Part shown: positions 18,782 to 27,070 of the stretch, in pieces
How the letters are laid out: every line of letters begins with the position of its first letter
How positions within the stretch are numbered: the stretch's first letter is position 1
Assembly: GCA_963798505.1 (NCBI GenBank)
Contig: CAWCTX010000016.1
Coordinates: 132,094 to 196,093 of the forward strand
Length of the DNA: 64,000 nucleotides
Direction: 5' to 3'
From: CAVWSM01 sp963798505
GTDB lineage: Bacteria; Actinomycetota; Actinomycetes; Jiangellales; Jiangellaceae
The notes under the pieces: generated by a model
The model's database searches: none
What the model was told of the DNA's origin: nothing
What the model saw: the letters and a program-made list of their open reading frames with translations, nothing else
Made by a program: the position numbers and the translations under genes

Positions 18782-19861
18782 TCACCGGCGCGTGCGCCAC
18801 TCCCCGGCCACCCGCAGGAAGACGTCGTTGGCCTCGGGCTCGGCGACCGTGACGCGCACGCCCTCACCGGTGAACGGCCGCACCACGACACCGGCCGCTT
18901 CGCAGGCGGCCGCGAACGCGTCGGTGTCGGTGCCCAGTGCCAGCCACACGAAGTTGGCCTCCGTGACGGGCACGTCCCAGCCCTGGGCACGTAAGGTCTC
19001 CCACACCCGGGCGCGCTCCTTGACGAGTGCCTCGACCCGCTCGAGCAGTGCCCGCTCGCTGCGCAGAGACTCGACGGCGGCGAACTGCGCGATCGCGTTG
19101 ACACCGAACGGCACCGCCGTCTTGCGCATGGCGTCGGCGACCCCCTCGCGGGCGACACCGAACCCGACCCGCAGGCCGGCGAGCCCGTACGCCTTGGAGA
19201 ACGTGCGCAGGACACAGACGTTGTCCCGCTGCCGGTAGACCTCGACGCCGTCGACCGCGGACTCGTCGCGGACGAACTCGCGGTAGGCCTCGTCGATCAC
19301 GACGAGCACGTCATCCGGCACGGCGTCGATGAACTGCTCGACCTCGTCACGGTGCAGCACCGGGCCGGTCGGGTTGTTCGGCGTGCAGAGCAGCACCAGG
19401 CGCGTCCGGTCGGTGACGGCCGCGGCCATGGCCGCCAGGTCGTGCCGACCGTCTGCCGTCAGCGGGACCCGCACCGAGGTCGCGCCGGCCACGCCGGCGA
19501 CGATCGGGTACGCCTCGAACGACCGCCACGCATAGACGATCTCGTCACCCGGCTCGGCCACGGCCTGCACGATCTGGCCGAGGACACCGACGCTCCCCGG
19601 GCCGCACACGACATCGGCCGGCGGCACCGCCAGCCGCGCAGCGATCGCCTCGACGAGCTCGGTGGCGAACATGTCCGGGTAGCGGTTCATCGCACCCGCG
19701 GCGACCGCGGCGGCCTCGAGGACGCCGGGCAAGGGCGGGTAGGGGTTCTCGTTCGACGACGCCTTGTAGACCTGGACGTCCGCTCGCGGCGCGGGCCGAC
19801 GACCCGGCCGGTAGGCGGGCAACGCGTCGAGAGCATGGCGAAGGCGGGGTCCCGGCGTCAT
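18782..19861 (-). CDS. hisC: Histidinol-phosphate / aromatic aminotransferase (HisC-like, class I/II PLP)
   Basis: Fold-type I PLP enzyme, 359 residues. Visible are the substrate-side motif KASSNENPYPPLPGV, VVCGPGSVGVLGQ (PLP phosphate), CTPNNPTGPV, VVIDEAYREF (PLP pyridine Asp) and the Schiff-base lysine in RTFSKAYGLAGLRVGF. Start: ATG 19861 (MTPGPRLRHALDAL); a longer in-frame start is less likely. It stands alone, outside a histidine operon, so it may be the phenylalanine/aromatic aminotransferase paralogue (Pat) common in actinobacteria. The Pat versus HisC choice needs phylogeny. Confidence 0.9.
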   Translation of the reverse strand: MTPGPRLRHALDALPAYRPGRRPAPRADVQVYKASSNENPYPPLPGVLEAAAVAAGAMNRYPDMFATELVEAIAARLAVPPADVVCGPGSVGVLGQIVQAVAEPGDEIVYAWRSFEAYPIVAGVAGATSVRVPLTADGRHDLAAMAAAVTDRTRLVLLCTPNNPTGPVLHRDEVEQFIDAVPDDVLVVIDEAYREFVRDESAVDGVEVYRQRDNVCVLRTFSKAYGLAGLRVGFGVAREGVADAMRKTAVPFGVNAIAQFAAVESLRSERALLERVEALVKERARVWETLRAQGWDVPVTEANFVWLALGTDTDAFAAACEAAGVVVRPFTGEGVRVTVAEPEANDVFLRVAGEWRTRR

Positions 19862-19937
19862 GGCAGCGACGGTAACCCACGGGCTTGGCCCGTCCATCAG
19901 GCGGAATGGTGTCAGGAGCGCAGCGGGCGGTGATTAA

Positions 19938-20205
19938 TTCCTCGGCGACGTGACCGCTCCGGTGTGGGCGCTGGTGCTCTGGATCGTGCTGCTCGGGACG
20001 CTGGTGCCGTTCGGCGTGGAGACCATGCTCTTCGCACCTACCCGCGACTGTCGTCGGCACTCTCGCGATGGTCGAGCCGGTCGGCGCGGCCGCCCTGGCC
20101 TGGCCATGGTTCGGCGAATCGCTCGCGCCCGTGCAGATCGTGGGCGGGCTGATCGTTGTCGGTTCGATCGTGCTGGCGCAGACGGCGCGGGTTACGCACC
20201 GCTAG
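19938..20205 (+). pseudogene. Remnant of an EamA/DMT exporter (C-terminal end only)
   Basis: Just after an in-frame TAA (19935-19937), a frame opens with LGDVTAPVWALVLWIVLLGT and VPFGVETM, matching the last repeat of an EamA transporter. A shift near 20038 is needed to continue as VVGTLAMVEPVGAAALAWPW, GGLIVVGSIVLAQTARVTHR, stopping at 20205. About 200 N-terminal residues are absent, and 19862-19937 has no coding signal. Unlike the single-base breaks elsewhere, most of the gene is missing, so this is a true remnant. The end of the remnant contains the -10-like TAGCAT of the next gene. Confidence 0.75.
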
Positions 20206-20208
20206 CAT
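20203..20208 (+). promoter_or_regulatory. Candidate -10 element (TAGCAT), leaderless
   Basis: TAGCAT ends 8 nt before GTG 20217, and no Shine-Dalgarno is present. It overlaps the stop codon of the EamA remnant. Confidence 0.45.
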
Positions 20209-20216
20209 CTCCGTCC

Positions 20217-20591
20217 GTGGGACTCGTCATCAAAATCGCCGTCAACGCCGTCGCCATCTGGGTCGCCGCCGCCATCCTGGATGGCATCGCCCTCGGCGGC
20301 AGCGACTCCAACGCCAAGGACATCGGCACTGCGCTACTGGTCGGCGCGATCTTCGGCGTCATCAACGCCATCGCCAAGCCGATTCTGGCGATCTTGTCGC
20401 TGCCGTTGATCGTGCTGACCCTCGGCCTGTTCCTTGTGGTCATCAATGCTGCGCTGCTCAGCTTCCTGAGCTGGTTGTGCGACAAGTTGGACCTCTCGTT
20501 CCACGTCCAGGACTTCTTCTGGGACGCGATCCTCGGCGCGATCATCATCAGCATCGTGTCGTGGGCGCTGTCGATGTTCGTGCGCAACTGA
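20217..20591 (+). CDS. Small four-helix membrane protein of the phage_holin_4_2 / YvlD family
   Basis: 124 residues with four hydrophobic segments: GLVIKIAVNAVAIWVAAAIL; LLVGAIFGVINAIAKPIL, with the family's N-A-x-x-K-P-I/L signature; PLIVLTLGLFLVVINAALLSF; and ILGAIIISIVSWALSMFVRN. The LDLSFHVQDFFWDAILGA loop is also typical. Despite the Pfam name, members are common chromosomal genes (YvlD) and no phage genes are nearby, so lysis is not implied. Start: GTG 20217, probably leaderless. The function of the family is not established. Confidence 0.85.
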   Translation: MGLVIKIAVNAVAIWVAAAILDGIALGGSDSNAKDIGTALLVGAIFGVINAIAKPILAILSLPLIVLTLGLFLVVINAALLSFLSWLCDKLDLSFHVQDFFWDAILGAIIISIVSWALSMFVRN

Positions 20592-20721
20592 GCGACCTGC
20601 CCTCCACAAACCGCACTGATCCACGTACGGTAGGGCAGATCCGGCCGTGACCATGTCTACGGGGGCCGCGGGCGGCCGGGTGTGACCGAAATACTCACCA
20701 CCATCGCAAGGACAAGTGCAG

Positions 20722-21060
20722 ATGATGCCCGCCCCGCGGCCCTCGGCGGCGCTCCTCTTCAGCCAGGAGAGTCGCCCCTTGCACGACCCGCGCCCCTCGC
20801 TCGACAGCTACGAAGTTGTCTACGAGGACAGCGACGGGCTGCCCATGATCGCCTTCCTGCACGGGCAGTGGTACGACGTGTCCGCTCTGCGACCGGTACC
20901 CATCTCGGTGCGTGCCGCGGTGCGGCGAGACCCGGCGTGGGCGGGGGCCGTGGTCCAGACCATCTGCCTGTGGATGCGCAGCCACCCTGCGGAGGAGCGC
21001 TCGTTCGAACTTGCCACCGAGCTGGCGCTCGCCGTCGGGGAGCTGGCGCGTGGTCGCTGA
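20722..21060 (+). CDS. Hypothetical protein, 112 residues
   Basis: I do not recognise this protein. It reads as a soluble acidic/basic mix with EVVYEDSDGLPMIAFLHGQW, RAAVRRDPAWAGAVVQTICL and a helical C-terminus (EERSFELATELALAVGELAR). There is no signal peptide or membrane segment. Start: ATG 20722, 9 nt after AAGGA; a second ATG follows directly, and an in-frame GTG lies at 20716. Third-position GC is strong, supporting coding. It lies 28 nt before the tyrosine phosphatase on the same strand and could be cotranscribed with it. Confidence 0.6.
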   Translation: MMPAPRPSAALLFSQESRPLHDPRPSLDSYEVVYEDSDGLPMIAFLHGQWYDVSALRPVPISVRAAVRRDPAWAGAVVQTICLWMRSHPAEERSFELATELALAVGELARGR

Positions 21061-21088
21061 CGCAACCTTGGCCGCGGATACTGAGCTC

Positions 21089-21583
21089 GTGGGACCTGTG
21101 CGCATCTGCTTTGTCTGCCTCGGCAACATCTGCCGGTCACCGATGGCTGAGTCGGTGGTGCGCCAGCGCATGGAGGCGGGCGGCCTCGCCGAGCAGGTGG
21201 TCCTCGAGTCGGCGGGCACCGGCGTCTGGCACATCGGCGAGCCGGCGGACGCGCGAGCGCGCAAGACGTTGCTCTCGCACGGCTACGACGCGGAGGAGCA
21301 CGTCGCCCGGCAGTTCACCGCGGAGTCGTTCCACGACTACGACCTCGTGCTCGTCCTCGACCGGGACAACTTCGCCGATCTCAACCGGCTTGCCCCCGAC
21401 GAGGAGTCGGCGCGCAAGCTGCAGATGTTCCGGGCCTACGACGAGGCCGCCCTGGACGCGGGCCTGCTGGACGTGCCGGACCCCTACTACGGCGGTCTGT
21501 CGGGGTTCGAGGACGTGCTCGCCCTCATCGAGCGGGCCGCCGACGGGCTCGTCGGCACCCTGCAGCGCGAGCTGGCCGGGTGA
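21089..21583 (+). CDS. Low-molecular-weight protein-tyrosine phosphatase
   Basis: About 164 residues. The catalytic P-loop is near the N-terminus: ICFVCLGNICRSPMAESV (C-x5-R-S). The general-acid loop near the C-terminus is DVPDPYYGG, the standard DPYY motif with the catalytic Asp and two Tyr. It dephosphorylates phosphotyrosine proteins; actinobacterial members are PtpA-like. The start is ambiguous between GTG 21089 and GTG 21098; both give a complete domain. An extended upstream reading overlaps the preceding hypothetical gene and is not supported. It is followed by two hairpin repeats. Confidence 0.93.
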   Translation: MGPVRICFVCLGNICRSPMAESVVRQRMEAGGLAEQVVLESAGTGVWHIGEPADARARKTLLSHGYDAEEHVARQFTAESFHDYDLVLVLDRDNFADLNRLAPDEESARKLQMFRAYDEAALDAGLLDVPDPYYGGLSGFEDVLALIERAADGLVGTLQRELAG

Positions 21584-21594
21584 GGCTGGGCGAG

Positions 21595-21725
21595 TTGTCA
21601 GATTGGCAGAACGGCTGACCAGGGCAGACGAGCTCCGACGTTCTGACAAGTGGGGGTGCGCGCTCGGGACTTGTCAGATCGGCGGGACACAACATCCCTC
21701 TTCAGGGGGTCTGCCATTCTGACAA
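21595..21725. repeat. Two tandem 55-bp hairpin elements with TTGTCAGA/TCTGACAA ends
   Basis: Element 1 spans 21595-21649 and element 2 spans 21671-21725. Both begin TTGTCAGAT and end TTCTGACAA, so each can fold on 8-nt terminal arms. The period is 76 bp and both elements are exactly 55 bp. Interior sequences differ except for short GC blocks near the ends. They fill the gap between two convergent genes (phosphatase and cfa) and may work as bidirectional terminators or small dispersed repeats. Confidence 0.55.
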
Positions 21726-21754
21726 GTCGGGGTGGTTGGGGTGGTGGCTGAGCC

Positions 21755-23011
21755 TCAGCCGACGCTGCGGGCGAGGGTCAGCTGCGACACGCTGATGTGC
21801 CGCGCCAGGAACCCGGCCTCGCAGTAGGCGAGGTAGAACTCCCACATCCTGATGAAGGTCCGGTCGAAGCCGAGCCGCAGCACTTCGTCCATCCGCGAGA
21901 CGAACCGCTCCCGCCACAGATGCAACGTGCGCGCATAGTGCAGCCCGAACTCCCGCCGATGCACCACCCGCAACCCGTCGCGCCGCGCGGCGAGCACCGC
22001 GTCGATGGCCTCGACCGACGGCAGCTGGCCGCCGGGGAAGATGTATTTCGTGATCCAGCTGGTGCTGTCGCGCTGCGCAAGCATCTGCTGGTGCGGATAG
22101 GTGATGGCCTGGACGACGGCGCGTCCGCCCGGCGCGAGCCGGTCCTCGATGGCCTGGAAGTAGGCCGGCCAGTAGTCTTCGCCGACGGCCTCGATCATCT
22201 CGACGCTGATGACGGCGTCGTACTCGCCGGTCGCCTGGCGATAGTCCTGCAGCAGCACCTGAACCCGGTCGGACACCCCGGCGGCCGCGATGCGCTGCTC
22301 GGCCAGCTGCTGCTGCTCGACCGAAAGGGTGAGGGTGGTGACCGTCGCACCCCGATCTGCGGCGCGGATCGCCAGTGCGCCCCACCCGCTGCCGATCTCC
22401 AGCACCCGCGTGCCCGGCCCCACGGCGGCCGCGTCGAGCGCGGAGTCGATCTTGCGCAGCTGTGCGTCGCCGAGCGTGTCACCCGGCTCGAACAGCGCGG
22501 ACGAGTAGGTCATCGTCTCGTCGAGGAAAAGCGCGAAGAGGTCGTTGGACAGGTCGTAGTGCCGGCTGACATTGGCACGTGCACCCTCGATGGTGTTGGC
22601 CGAATCGGCCGGCACGCGGCGCGCATACAGACCGCGCAGCCGTTGCACCTGCGCAAGCCGCGTCAGCCGCTCCGCCAGCCTGTGCAGCACACCGGCAAGG
22701 TCGTCGGCGTCCCAGGCACCCGCCATGTAGGACTCGCCGAAGCCGATGATCCCGTCGCGACCGACTCGGGCGAAGAACTCGTCCGGCCGCAGCAAGTGGA
22801 GCAACGGACCGGTGCGGCCCCAGGTGAGCCCCCCGGGCAGCCGCACTCGGACGCCGAGGCGATCTGCTTGGGCTCGAAGGAACGTACGAACGATCCGGGC
22901 CCGCGCCCGCACGTCGGGAATGCCGACCAGATCGGGCCATCGACCAGGGTCGGGATGCGCGAGCTCAGGTGCGTAGGTGCGCGACAACGCGGACGACACG
23001 ACGTCGGTCAC
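21755..23011 (-). CDS. cfa: Cyclopropane-fatty-acyl-phospholipid synthase
   Basis: SAM-dependent methylene transfer to unsaturated phospholipid acyl chains at the membrane. 418 residues, unbroken. The N-terminal accessory region (~1-130) includes GDGIIGFGESYMAGAWD-like text (VGRDGIIGFGESYMAGAWDA). The methyltransferase domain has VSRHYDLSNDLFALFLDETM, the SAM motif RVLEIGSGWGALAIRAADRG, then EMIEAVGEDYWPAYF and SWITKYIFPGGQLPSV. Near the C-terminus RMWEFYLAYCEAGF is typical. Start: GTG 23011, with GAGAGG 8 nt upstream; a much longer in-frame extension across the divergent ABC gene is a shadow. It is convergent with the phosphatase and divergent from the exporter genes. Confidence 0.95.
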   Translation of the reverse strand: MTDVVSSALSRTYAPELAHPDPGRWPDLVGIPDVRARARIVRTFLRAQADRLGVRVRLPGGLTWGRTGPLLHLLRPDEFFARVGRDGIIGFGESYMAGAWDADDLAGVLHRLAERLTRLAQVQRLRGLYARRVPADSANTIEGARANVSRHYDLSNDLFALFLDETMTYSSALFEPGDTLGDAQLRKIDSALDAAAVGPGTRVLEIGSGWGALAIRAADRGATVTTLTLSVEQQQLAEQRIAAAGVSDRVQVLLQDYRQATGEYDAVISVEMIEAVGEDYWPAYFQAIEDRLAPGGRAVVQAITYPHQQMLAQRDSTSWITKYIFPGGQLPSVEAIDAVLAARRDGLRVVHRREFGLHYARTLHLWRERFVSRMDEVLRLGFDRTFIRMWEFYLAYCEAGFLARHISVSQLTLARSVG

Positions 23012-23116
23012 TGTGGTCACCTCTCGACGATGCCCAGTCGTGAGAGAAAATACGCGCCACTCGTGACAAGCGCTCGCGCCGGCCGAGGTCGCGGCGGTGA
23101 TCGGGCACCCGGCAGA

Positions 23117-23122
23117 TAGGGT
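23117..23122 (+). promoter_or_regulatory. Candidate -10 element (TAGGGT), leaderless
   Basis: TAGGGT ends 7 nt before GTG 23130 of the ABC ATPase gene. No Shine-Dalgarno is visible. Confidence 0.45.
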
Positions 23123-23129
23123 CTGCCGC

Positions 23130-24083
23130 GTGATCACGGCCGAACACCTCACCAAGCGCTTCGGCTCGAAGACCGCCGTGGACGACCTGTCCTTCGTCGT
23201 ACGACCTGGAGTCGTGACCGGCTTTCTCGGGCCCAACGGCGCCGGGAAGTCCACGACGATGCGGCTGATGCTCGACCTCGATCGGGGCGGCGGCCGGGCG
23301 CTCCTCGACGGGCGCCGCTTCGCCGACATCCGGCACCCGATGCGCGAGATCGGCACCGTGCTCGAGGCCAAGGCCTTCCATCCGACCCGCTCGGCGCGCA
23401 ACCACCTGCGCATGCTCGCCGCGGCGAACGGCATCTCCAAGAAGCGCGTCGACGAGACGCTCGCCCTGGTGGGGCTCACCGAGGTCTCCCGCAAGAAGCC
23501 CCGCGGCTTCTCCCTCGGCATGGCGCAGCGGCTCGGCCTCGCCGCCGCTCTGCTCGGGGACCCGAAGATGCTCATCCTCGACGAGCCGGCCAACGGCCTC
23601 GATCCCCACGGCATCCAGTGGCTGCGCGACCTGCTCAAGCTGTTGGCGTCCCAGGGGCGCACGGTGTTCGTCTCCAGCCACCTGCTCGCCGAGATGTCGC
23701 TCATGGCCGATGACCTCGTCGTCATCGGCCGCGGCCGGCTGATCGCCGCCGGCACCGTCGACTCGTTCGTCCGCGACTTCACGCGCACGTCGGTCCTTGT
23801 CCGCAGCCCGCAGATCGATGCCCTCGTACGCGCCGTCGTGGCGACCGCCCCGACAGTGCAGCTCACCCGTAACCCCGACGGCACCGTGCTCTTCGACGGC
23901 GTCGAGACCGCGGCGGTCGGTGAGGTGGCCGCGCAGGGCGGTCTGACGCTGCACGAGCTGACGACACGGACGGCGTCACTGGAAGAGGCGTTCCTGCAGG
24001 CAACCGGAGCGTCCGAGGAGTTCGTGGGCGGCGAGCTGCCGCCAATGAGTCCTGCCACCGCGACGCCGGGAGGCCAGGCATGA
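23130..24083 (+). CDS. ABC-2 type exporter, ATP-binding subunit
   Basis: 317-residue ATPase. Walker A is GFLGPNGAGKSTTMRLML, the signature is the RGFSLGMAQRLGLAAALLGD form (SLGM in place of SGG), Walker B is KMLILDEPANGLDPHG, and the H-loop is VFVSSHLLAEM. The ~90-residue C-terminal extension (VLVRSPQIDALVRAV and following) is common in antibiotic- and bacitracin-type exporters. Start: GTG 23130, immediately behind a likely -10. The last codons overlap the permease start (ATGA), so the two subunits are made together. The substrate is unknown; lipid-targeting peptide or drug export is usual for the group. Confidence 0.93.
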   Translation: MITAEHLTKRFGSKTAVDDLSFVVRPGVVTGFLGPNGAGKSTTMRLMLDLDRGGGRALLDGRRFADIRHPMREIGTVLEAKAFHPTRSARNHLRMLAAANGISKKRVDETLALVGLTEVSRKKPRGFSLGMAQRLGLAAALLGDPKMLILDEPANGLDPHGIQWLRDLLKLLASQGRTVFVSSHLLAEMSLMADDLVVIGRGRLIAAGTVDSFVRDFTRTSVLVRSPQIDALVRAVVATAPTVQLTRNPDGTVLFDGVETAAVGEVAAQGGLTLHELTTRTASLEEAFLQATGASEEFVGGELPPMSPATATPGGQA

Positions 24084-24871
24084 CCGATGCGCTGCGCTTC
24101 GAGTCCGTGCGCGTGCGCACGATCCGCTCGACCTACTGGCTTGCGCTCATGGCGCTGCTGCTGTGTGGGCTGGTCGCGATGGCCGTTGGTCTCGGCACGC
24201 GTGATGACCCGCTGACCTGGCAAGACGCAGCGACCCTGCTCACCGGCGGCAGCACCGGGATGCCCTTCTCGTTGGCCGGCGTCTTCGCGTCGCTGATCGG
24301 CATCTTCGCGACCGGCCACGAATACCGGCACGGCACGATCCTGCCCACGCTCACCGCGGTGCCGCAGCGCACGCCGCTGCTCGCGGCCAAGGTGCTTGTC
24401 GTCGCGGCCGTCTCCGCGCTGATCGCGCTGGCGAGCATCGCCGTGTGCTGGGTTGTCGGCACGGTGTCCCGCGGTGAGCCTGTCGCGCTCGACGGCGGCG
24501 AGACGCCCGAGGTGCTTGCCGGCTACGTCGTCCTGGTGACGTTGTACGGCATCCTCGGCGCCGCGCTCGGCCAGCTCACCCGGGCGATCCCGGGCGCCAT
24601 CGTCATCATCCTTGTCACGCCCCTGCTCATCGAGCCGCTGATCGTGCTGCTGTCGACGATCGACGCGCTCAGCTGGATGCGCGACGCGCTTCCCTACTTG
24701 CCGTTCACGGCGGGCCAGCGGCTGGTGTCGACCGAGACGCAGGTGATCATCGACGACGGGACGGCCCTCTATGACCCCCTGTCGCGCTGGGAGGGCGGCG
24801 CCATCTTTGCCGGCTTCATCGCCGTCGTGCTGGTCGTCGCGTGGGCGCTGTTCAAGAAGCGGGACGCCTGA
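24080..24871 (+). CDS. ABC-2 type exporter, permease subunit
   Basis: 263 residues with six predicted membrane spans (for example YWLALMALLLCGLVAMAVGL; LLAAKVLVVAAVSALIALAS; LAGYVVLVTLYGILGAALGQ; IPGAIVIILVTPLLIEPLIV; a final AGFIAVVLVVAWALF). A short charged N-terminus precedes helix 1, and FATGHEYRHGTILPTLTAVP is a typical ABC-2 loop. It ends with FKKRDA. ATG 24080 overlaps the ATPase stop. Together the two genes form a two-component exporter with no regulator alongside. Confidence 0.9.
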   Translation: MTDALRFESVRVRTIRSTYWLALMALLLCGLVAMAVGLGTRDDPLTWQDAATLLTGGSTGMPFSLAGVFASLIGIFATGHEYRHGTILPTLTAVPQRTPLLAAKVLVVAAVSALIALASIAVCWVVGTVSRGEPVALDGGETPEVLAGYVVLVTLYGILGAALGQLTRAIPGAIVIILVTPLLIEPLIVLLSTIDALSWMRDALPYLPFTAGQRLVSTETQVIIDDGTALYDPLSRWEGGAIFAGFIAVVLVVAWALFKKRDA

Positions 24872-24878
24872 CCGCCCG

Positions 24879-25517
24879 TCAGATCCGTACGGGCCCGTCC
24901 GCTGTACTGAACGTCACTGCCACCAGCCCGGGCGAGCCATCCGGCGCGCACCACTTCACCTCGACGTCGTCGAGGGGGTGGGACTCAGGCTCACCGAGCC
25001 ACTCGGCCACCCGGGACGGGCTGCCAGCGATCTCCAACGACGACAGGTCAACGTCGCCGCTCGCCGCTCTCGAGGGGTGCTCAGCCGCGTCGGTCTCCCA
25101 TTGCACGAAGAACGGCAGCTGCGGGTCGGCCATGGTGCCCTTCACCCCGAGCTGCCGCCAGCGCAGGTCGAACCCGTCGGGCCGCGTACGGTGCCCGGAC
25201 ACGGCCGTGCGTCCGAGCCGCGCCTCGAAGGGGGCGAGGTTGGTCACTGCGACCACCCAGCCGAGCCAACCACCACCGCCCGCGGTGCGGGCCTTGACGG
25301 CCTGGCCGAACGGCTCCTTGTCGCTGGCGGGATGATCGAGGGCCGCGACGACCTCGAGGTAGTGCCCGCTTGCGAGCGGCAGGATCCGGTTGCGGGTGCC
25401 AAACCGCGGGTGCACTCCCCCGTCCTCGAGTGCCACCCCCAGGCGCTCGCCCAGCCGAGCTGTGGTCTGGTCGAGGCCCTCGGGGCCAGCGGCGTACACA
25501 ACGTGGTCGAGGCGCAT
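24879..25517 (-). CDS. Glyoxalase-like (VOC) domain protein
   Basis: 212 residues: MRLDHVVYAAGPEGLDQTTA starts a VOC module as in the glyoxalase_3 group (PF13468-like), with GTRNRILPLASGHYLEVVAA, the second conserved strand and metal-ligand-type Glu. The C-terminal half (ADPQLPFFVQWET) is a degenerate second module. Start: ATG 25517; a longer frame upstream is a shadow of the opposite-strand gene. Metal binding and substrate are unproven. It is convergent with the ABC permease, 7 nt apart. Confidence 0.82.
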   Translation of the reverse strand: MRLDHVVYAAGPEGLDQTTARLGERLGVALEDGGVHPRFGTRNRILPLASGHYLEVVAALDHPASDKEPFGQAVKARTAGGGGWLGWVVAVTNLAPFEARLGRTAVSGHRTRPDGFDLRWRQLGVKGTMADPQLPFFVQWETDAAEHPSRAASGDVDLSSLEIAGSPSRVAEWLGEPESHPLDDVEVKWCAPDGSPGLVAVTFSTADGPVRI

Positions 25518-25645
25518 GCCCCATGGTTGCGCACGCGCGTCAAGGGGTCGGTGGCAGGGATGGCATTGCGCGTCGGAACTGTCTGGACGGGTGTGCCGCT
25601 GCGGGAGGAAAATGACAACGTCCCTGCTACACGACGAGGCGAACG

Positions 25646-25996
25646 ATGTTGTGGCTCGTGCTCGGCACGCTGGTGGCGGCGAGTCTGCTCGCGGCTCTGA
25701 CCGCCTGGCGAAGGCCGCGCCCGGAGCCCGTTGAGCAGGAGCCGCCCAGCGACGTCGACACCTTCCTCGCGCAGCTGCGTCGCGTGCAGGAGTGGCGGTC
25801 GCACGAGCAGGCGCCAGTGCACTTCGCGGTCGCCGCACGGCGTCGCATGTACGCGCTGGCCTACGACCAAGCGCTGGCCGGCTGCGCCGCGGCTCTCGGC
25901 ATCGACGGGCCGGCGCTGCCGCTCACCAAGCCGCTGCCGGCGTCCGAGGAGCTTCACCTGGAGATCGAGCTCGCGGCGCGTGGCTTGCGCTGGTGA
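25646..25996 (+). CDS. Hypothetical membrane-anchored protein, 116 residues
   Basis: One N-terminal membrane span (LWLVLGTLVAASLLAALTAW) is followed by basic and proline-rich residues, then a soluble helical domain (VDTFLAQLRRVQEWRSH, FAVAARRRMYALAYDQALAG). The orientation is probably N-out/C-in by the positive-inside rule. Start: ATG 25646, with GACGAGG 5 nt upstream. I recognise no family. It stands alone and is convergent with the aldo/keto reductase. Confidence 0.65.
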   Translation: MLWLVLGTLVAASLLAALTAWRRPRPEPVEQEPPSDVDTFLAQLRRVQEWRSHEQAPVHFAVAARRRMYALAYDQALAGCAAALGIDGPALPLTKPLPASEELHLEIELAARGLRW

Positions 25997-26014
25997 CGGT
26001 CGCCGTTGCGTCAG

Positions 26015-27010
26015 TCAGTCGCGCTCGACCGCCGACGTCAGGTCGATCTGCGGGTGCCGGACACCGACCGCCATGTCGGCCAGCCCGTCGAGCCGGGCGA
26101 GCGCGTCGTCAGGCAGCCGCACATCCAAGGCCGCGACGTTCTGCTCCAGCCACTTGACGCGCTTGGTACCCGGGATGGGCACGACAGGCAGGCCCCAGAC
26201 GGCTGACCGCTGGTGCACCCAGGCCAACGCAACATGCGCAGCCGGCACCCCCATCGCCTCGGCTACCGACTCGACCTCGGCCACGATGGCCAGGTTGCGG
26301 TCGATGTTGCCGTCCTTCAGCCGCGGCTGCGCACGCCGGAAGTCGTCATCGGCGAGGACGTCCAAGGTCTTCACCGCACCAGTCAGGAACCCTCGCCCGA
26401 GCGGCGAGTACGGCACGAACCCCACGCCCAGCTCCACGCAAGCGGGAACGACCGCCTGCTCGACGTCGCGGCTCCACAGCGACCACTCCGACTGCAGCGC
26501 CGCAATCGGGTGCACCGCCACGGCCCGGCGCAGCTCGCTCTCCGTCGCCTCGGACAGCCCGAGATGCCGTACCTTGCCGGCCGTCACCAGCTCGGCCATC
26601 GCCCCGACCGTCTCCTCGAGCGGCACGGACACGTCGCGTCGGTGCATGTAGTAGAGGTCGATGACGTCGACTCCGAGCCGCGAGAGGCTCGCGTCGCAGG
26701 CCTCCCGCACGTAGGCCGCATCGCCGCGCACGGCGCTCGCGACAAGCTCCTGGCGCTGCGCAACGATGCCGAACTTCGTGGCGATCTGCACCTCGTCGCG
26801 CCGCTCGGCCAGCACCCGGCCGAGCAGCTGTTCGTTGTCGCCGGCCCCGTAGAAGTCCGCCGTGTCCCAGAAGGTCACGCCCAGATCGAGCGCCCTGTGC
26901 AAGGTCGTGAGCGACTCCGTGTCGTCGTGCGGGCCGTACGCATGGCTCATGCCCATCGCGCCGAGCCCCTGCGCCGACACGACAAGTCCTGTTCCGCCAA
27001 GTGCCACCAT
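26015..27010 (-). CDS. Aldo/keto reductase
   Basis: 331-residue NADPH-dependent (beta/alpha)8 oxidoreductase. Catalytic residues are visible: Asp-Tyr in WDTADFYGAGDNEQLLGR and Lys in VQIATKFGI. The His position lies in VIDLYYMHRRDVSVPLEETV. The NADPH-binding end is VVPIPGTKRVKWLEQNV. It resembles the YajO/Tas-like group often called general stress proteins. Start choice: ATG 27010 has GGAGG 8 nt upstream; the ATGs at 27016 and 27025 are less well placed. It is divergent from the DNA ligase gene with 60 nt between them. The substrate is unknown. Confidence 0.93.
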   Translation of the reverse strand: MVALGGTGLVVSAQGLGAMGMSHAYGPHDDTESLTTLHRALDLGVTFWDTADFYGAGDNEQLLGRVLAERRDEVQIATKFGIVAQRQELVASAVRGDAAYVREACDASLSRLGVDVIDLYYMHRRDVSVPLEETVGAMAELVTAGKVRHLGLSEATESELRRAVAVHPIAALQSEWSLWSRDVEQAVVPACVELGVGFVPYSPLGRGFLTGAVKTLDVLADDDFRRAQPRLKDGNIDRNLAIVAEVESVAEAMGVPAAHVALAWVHQRSAVWGLPVVPIPGTKRVKWLEQNVAALDVRLPDDALARLDGLADMAVGVRHPQIDLTSAVERD

Positions 27011-27070
27011 GTCCATGTCCTCCATCCAACCCCAGATGCGCGAGCCTGCGCCGCCGGGTAGGACGTACCC

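Noticed and set aside
20217..20591. Prophage or lysis cassette suggested by the phage_holin_4_2 family name
   Set aside because: No endolysin, integrase or structural gene is nearby, and the YvlD-type family is chromosomal.
23012..24331. N-terminal extension of the cfa frame across the divergent ABC gene
   Set aside because: A Shine-Dalgarno-supported GTG at 23011 gives the full enzyme. The extension is antisense to conserved ATPase motifs.
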